A stretch of 64,000 nucleotides of DNA from Aspidiotus rigidus (Eukaryota > Arthropoda > Insecta > Hemiptera > Diaspididae): NCBI GenBank assembly GCA_035079385.1, contig JAVHKY010000053.1, positions 3,596,001-3,660,000 of the forward strand, read 5' to 3'. A program made the translations under genes and the position numbers. Shown here one piece after another: positions 60,500 to 64,000 of this stretch. The notes beneath the pieces are model-generated. The model was not told the DNA's origin and made no database searches. It worked only from the letters and a program-made list of their open reading frames with translations. Each line of letters begins with the position of its first letter. The first letter of the stretch is position 1.

Positions 60500-62960
60500 T
60501 TCACTCCCATCAAATGTAGGGCGAGTCTTAGTTGTGATAATTTTTTTCCCCGTCGATTTGAGCGTCGACCGAGAAACGACGTCAAATCAACCGGGAATTT
60601 ACTTCTTTCGAAGTTTTGGTCGAAATTTCATCGAGACTGTGAATGGACCTTAAATCGACGTCGATTTCTAGAGTCGATTTACAATCACCCCATTATCCTT
60701 ATGGTATTCTGCCTGTTTGGTAACTTCGCTACTCGTAGACAGAATGTGTGGTCATGAATAAATCTTGAATTATGCTCGGCCTGTGTAGCAATGGTCGAAT
60801 CGACACAACTTCACGTCGATTTTCTGTCTGCACAAAAATCTAATGCAAGAAATTGACTCTTTTTCGACCGTGATTCTGGAACATTAGCAAGTTGTGCACT
60901 CACAATTAATGATGAATGTCGTGTAATTGACCCGAAGTCGGCATCAAGCTGTATAGACCAAGAAATGAAGCCAGAAAAATAGGGCTTCCCTGGACACGAT
61001 GAATACAGAGCTGATTTTTTCATGGAATATTCAGAACCTTCCCCTGAAGGTGTCCTCAAAGTCCCTGCGAATCCTAATGGGGCTTCCCCCTTTACAGGGG
61101 GGCAAAGGGGGAGAAATTGAATTTTTCATCAATAACTCGAGAAAGCCCAACTTGGTTTCACGGGGATTTTTGAAGACACCACAAGGGGAGGCTTCTGAAC
61201 ATTCCATGAAAAAATCAGCTCTGTATTCTTTTGTGTCTAGGTAGGTAGATGTCTTCCTTTCTTGGTCGAGTAATCCTGGGAATCGACTCAATTTCGACGT
61301 CGATTTTATTCGATGGTAAAAATGGGCGATTGATTTTGAGTTGACGTCATTAACAAGTTGTGCACTTGAAATTAACGATGGATGTTGTGTAATCGACCCG
61401 AAATCGGCATCAAGCTGTGATACCGGAAATCGACTCAATTTTGACGTAGATTTTATTCGATGGTAAAAATAGGCGATTGATTTTGAGTCGACATCAGGCG
61501 AAACTAGAGTGACTCAAAATCAAGGTCAGTGGTGAAAAGGAGCGGTCGATTTTGTATGAACTGTCTCATTTTGGATGGATTTTCCGTCGACATTTAAATC
61601 GACTCAAAATCAACGTCGATTTGAGTTGATGGTGAAAAGGTACGATAAATTTTTGAGTCGACTTACAGTCATTTTGAATTGACATGGGGTGAAACTGAAT
61701 CGACTCGAACTCGATGTGGTGTGAATGTTGAGTCGACTTCCAAGTCATTGTGGGTCGACTTGGGGCTACATGAAATCAACTCGAAATCAAAGTCAATTTG
61801 AACCGATGGTTTGAAGGGGCGGTCGACTCAGAATCGACGTCACTTTGAGTGGATGGTAAAAAGAAGGCGTGAATTGTGAGTCGACTTTCACTCATTTTGG
61901 GCTGTTTTTGGTCAACAGTAGGAATTTCTTGTCAATTGTAAAAAGCAGTCGACTTCCAGTCATTTTGGGTCAACAATGAGGAAACCTAAATCGACTCAAA
62001 ATGCTAATTTGAGTTGATGGCAAAAATGGGTTGTCCATTGTGAGTCTAGTCACTTTGGCTTCATTTTTGGTCGACAATGAATGAAACAAAATTGAATCAG
62101 AATCAACGTCGATGGTTTAAAGAGACACAATTTTGAGTCAACTTGTAATCAATTTGAGTCGAGATTGGGTGAAACTAAATTTACTCAAAACTTACGTCGA
62201 TTTCAGTCGATAATAAAAAATGGGGTTGGCAATTTGTAGTCGGTTTTCAGTTATTTCAAGTCGATTTTTGGCTGACATTGAGTGAAACTACATTGACTCA
62301 GAATCAAAGTTGATTTGGCTTGATGATGAAAAAAAAAAAAAAACGTCGACTTCTGGGGTTGATTTTCCGTCGACATTGGGCGAAACTAAACCGACTCAGA
62401 ATCAACATCGATTTGAATAATTGATGGTAAAAATGGACGGTCGATTTTGAGTCGACTTCCAGTCATCTTGAGTTGATTTTTTGTAGACATTGGACGAAAC
62501 TAAATCGATTGATTATTGATTTTGATTTTAGTCGATGGTAAAATTTTTAGTCGACTTCCACTAATTTGAGGTCAACATTTGGCGAAACTAAATTGATTCA
62601 AAATTTAAGTCAATTTGAGTTGATAACAAAAATGGGCAGCAGATTTTGAGTCATCTTTGAGTCATGTTGAGTTGATTTTCCGTCGACATTGGGCGAAACT
62701 AAACCGACTCAGAATCAACGTCGATCTGAATAATTGATGGTAAAAATGGACGGTCGATTTTGAGTCGACTTCCAGTCATTTTGAGTTGAATTTCTTTTGA
62801 CATCGGGCAATTTTAAAACTAAAGTAACTCGAAATCAACGTCAATTTTGAGTTGACTTCCAGTAATTTTGGGTCGATACGGTGAGAGACTTGATCGTGAT
62901 ATGAGACAATAATGAAAAGAGGCGGGCGATTTTGAGCCATTTTCCAGTCGTTTTGAGTTG
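60500..62960. repeat. GTCGA-rich tandem array in the exd 3' intron
   Basis: Diverged units of roughly 90-115 bp repeat from about 61290 to 62960, with scattered related sequence from 60500. A typical unit is GGGCGAAACTAAACCGACTC, AGAATCAACGTCGATTTGA, GATGGTAAAAATGG, CGGTCGATTTTGAGTCGACT, TCCAGTCATTTTGAGTTGAT. Stretches at 62378 and 62692 are nearly the same, giving a higher-order spacing of 314 bp. Each unit has several GTCGAC/TCGA palindromes and alternates a phrase with its inverse, so single strands could pair locally. Confidence 0.85.
61001..61228. mobile_element. 228-bp MITE inserted in the GTCGA array
   Basis: GAATACAGAGCTGATTTTTT, then CATGGAATATTCAGAA, at the left has its inverted partner at the right end (GAATACAGAGCTGATTTTTT, CATGGAATGTTCAGAA). 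Arms of about 65 bp enclose a G/C-run core (GGGGCTTCCCCCTTT...GGGGGGCAAAGGGGG). Weaker matching continues outward for some 12 bases. The array continues on both sides. Confidence 0.78.
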
Positions 62961-64000
62961 ATTCGTTCTCGCCTTTTGGTAGAATTGAACGGACACAGAA
63001 GCTATGTCTAGTTAGCGACGATTTTCGTTAAAAATATAGCGAGCTGTTTTGGAGTCGTTAGGGTTAGTTGGGTTTGAAGTCTCTGTTGTTGGTCAGTATC
63101 CTTTTGGGTTAAGGCTGTTGGGCTCATTAACCTTGGTTTCTACTATATATATATATGGGTTATACTGAATGTAAGTCATTTAGGGTCTGTAAGTAAAGAT
63201 TATCGGGTGCACTGTAGCAGGCCCTTACCCTCCCATTATATATGGGTCAAGTTTCAAAGTAGCTTCACTGATGTAGATCAACTTCTCTTTTGGAATCAGA
63301 GGTGGTGGACTGAATTTTTCTCTAGGGGCGGGGTAGTTTCTGAGTAATTCGTTGATTGGCATCAATTTTGGAATAAATTTTCTGACCCTAGCCTTAATCG
63401 GGCTTCTTTTGTCCTTTCCCCGATTTTTGAATCTGCTATCGAAGTACTACAGAGCAAGGTCATTGAACTCACTACTCTAACTTTTCCTCTCTCTTTACAT
63501 AAATCATTCGAAATCAAGGACGTGACGTTAGGATCATTTAGGTGAAGCTCAGTAGACTCGCAAGGCGGCTAAAGCAAAAAGAAAAAGATAGTGTGAAATT
63601 TACGGGGTAGTTTTCATACATTTTTCCAAATTAAGTTTCATGTGTGCACGTACATCTTCCCGGAGTACTTGAAGGTGGATTTTATAGTTCGAGAGGAGGG
63701 AGGGGATACCAGCGTAAGACTGAGACGCCAAACTGCAAAAGGGGTAACGTACACGGACATATTCGGTTAGAAAGATGTGAGCATTATGAAGAGAGATTTA
63801 GAAAATTTCTACAAGTTCAATTTCATGAGCGCACGGATGTTTTTAGATGTGTGGGAGGATAAATTTTATACTTGACTGGGTCCAACGAAGACGCATGAAA
63901 CATACCGAAAACTACGGCACCCACACACACTTTCGTTACCAACAAAAAAACCCTTACTTTTCTTTTTTCTTTGCACATTTTCGACCTCTTTTTTGTACCA
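62961..64000 (+). other. exd 3' intron continuing to the window end
   Basis: A short (TA)n run at about 63146-63157 is the only simple repeat. The open frame 63644-63862 resembles nothing known. The final exd exon was looked for (Ser/Pro/Gly-rich tail starting after KKAAG) and not found. Confidence 0.45.

Overview
The window is nuclear DNA from an insect. The evidence is four exons of one animal homeobox gene with GT-AG introns, and insect-style non-LTR, Penelope-like and inverted-repeat elements throughout. CpG dinucleotides are not depleted. The protein fits a hymenopteran or another non-dipteran insect, but the order cannot be fixed from this sequence.

The only host gene I can support is extradenticle (exd, the insect PBX/PBC-class TALE homeobox gene) on the + strand. 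Its coding exons lie at 38844-39094, 54281-54471, 58511-58646 and 59974-60070. All four have consensus splice sites and matching phases. They encode the end of PBC-A, the Gly/Ala linker, PBC-B and the complete homeodomain. The 5' exons (start codon and most of PBC-A) and the 3' exon (C-terminal tail) are not in the window. Almost everything else is therefore intron: at least 38.8 kb upstream, then 15.2 kb, 4.0 kb, 1.3 kb, and at least 3.9 kb downstream.

The introns are a graveyard of mobile elements. From the left: a TTAA-bounded MITE (868-1098); a Jockey-type LINE with target-site duplications and an in-frame ORF1-RT fusion (3908-5623); a cluster of decayed repeats (8.2-11.3 kb) holding a 123-bp MITE with 8-bp duplications; a 953-bp element with 8-bp duplications (19187-20139); Jockey, RTE and other LINE fragments (21.1-21.6, 26.8-27.5, 34.8-36.3, 39.9-42.6 kb); a zinc-finger pseudogene (26.1-26.7 kb); a Penelope-like fragment (48.9-49.35 kb); several hairpin MITEs; and three tandem arrays.

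Two unrelated elements, at 27645-29017 and 49346-52703, share an unusual foldback design. Each has long terminal inverted repeats enclosing short tandem repeats that reverse orientation inside the element. They are the most novel structures here. A motif close to GGACTTGGAAAAATTTC recurs at many otherwise different loci. The last intron carries a GTCGA-rich tandem array of about 2 kb. No RNA genes, CRISPR arrays or bacterial features were seen. All repeat family names are from reading motifs by eye; no database search was possible.
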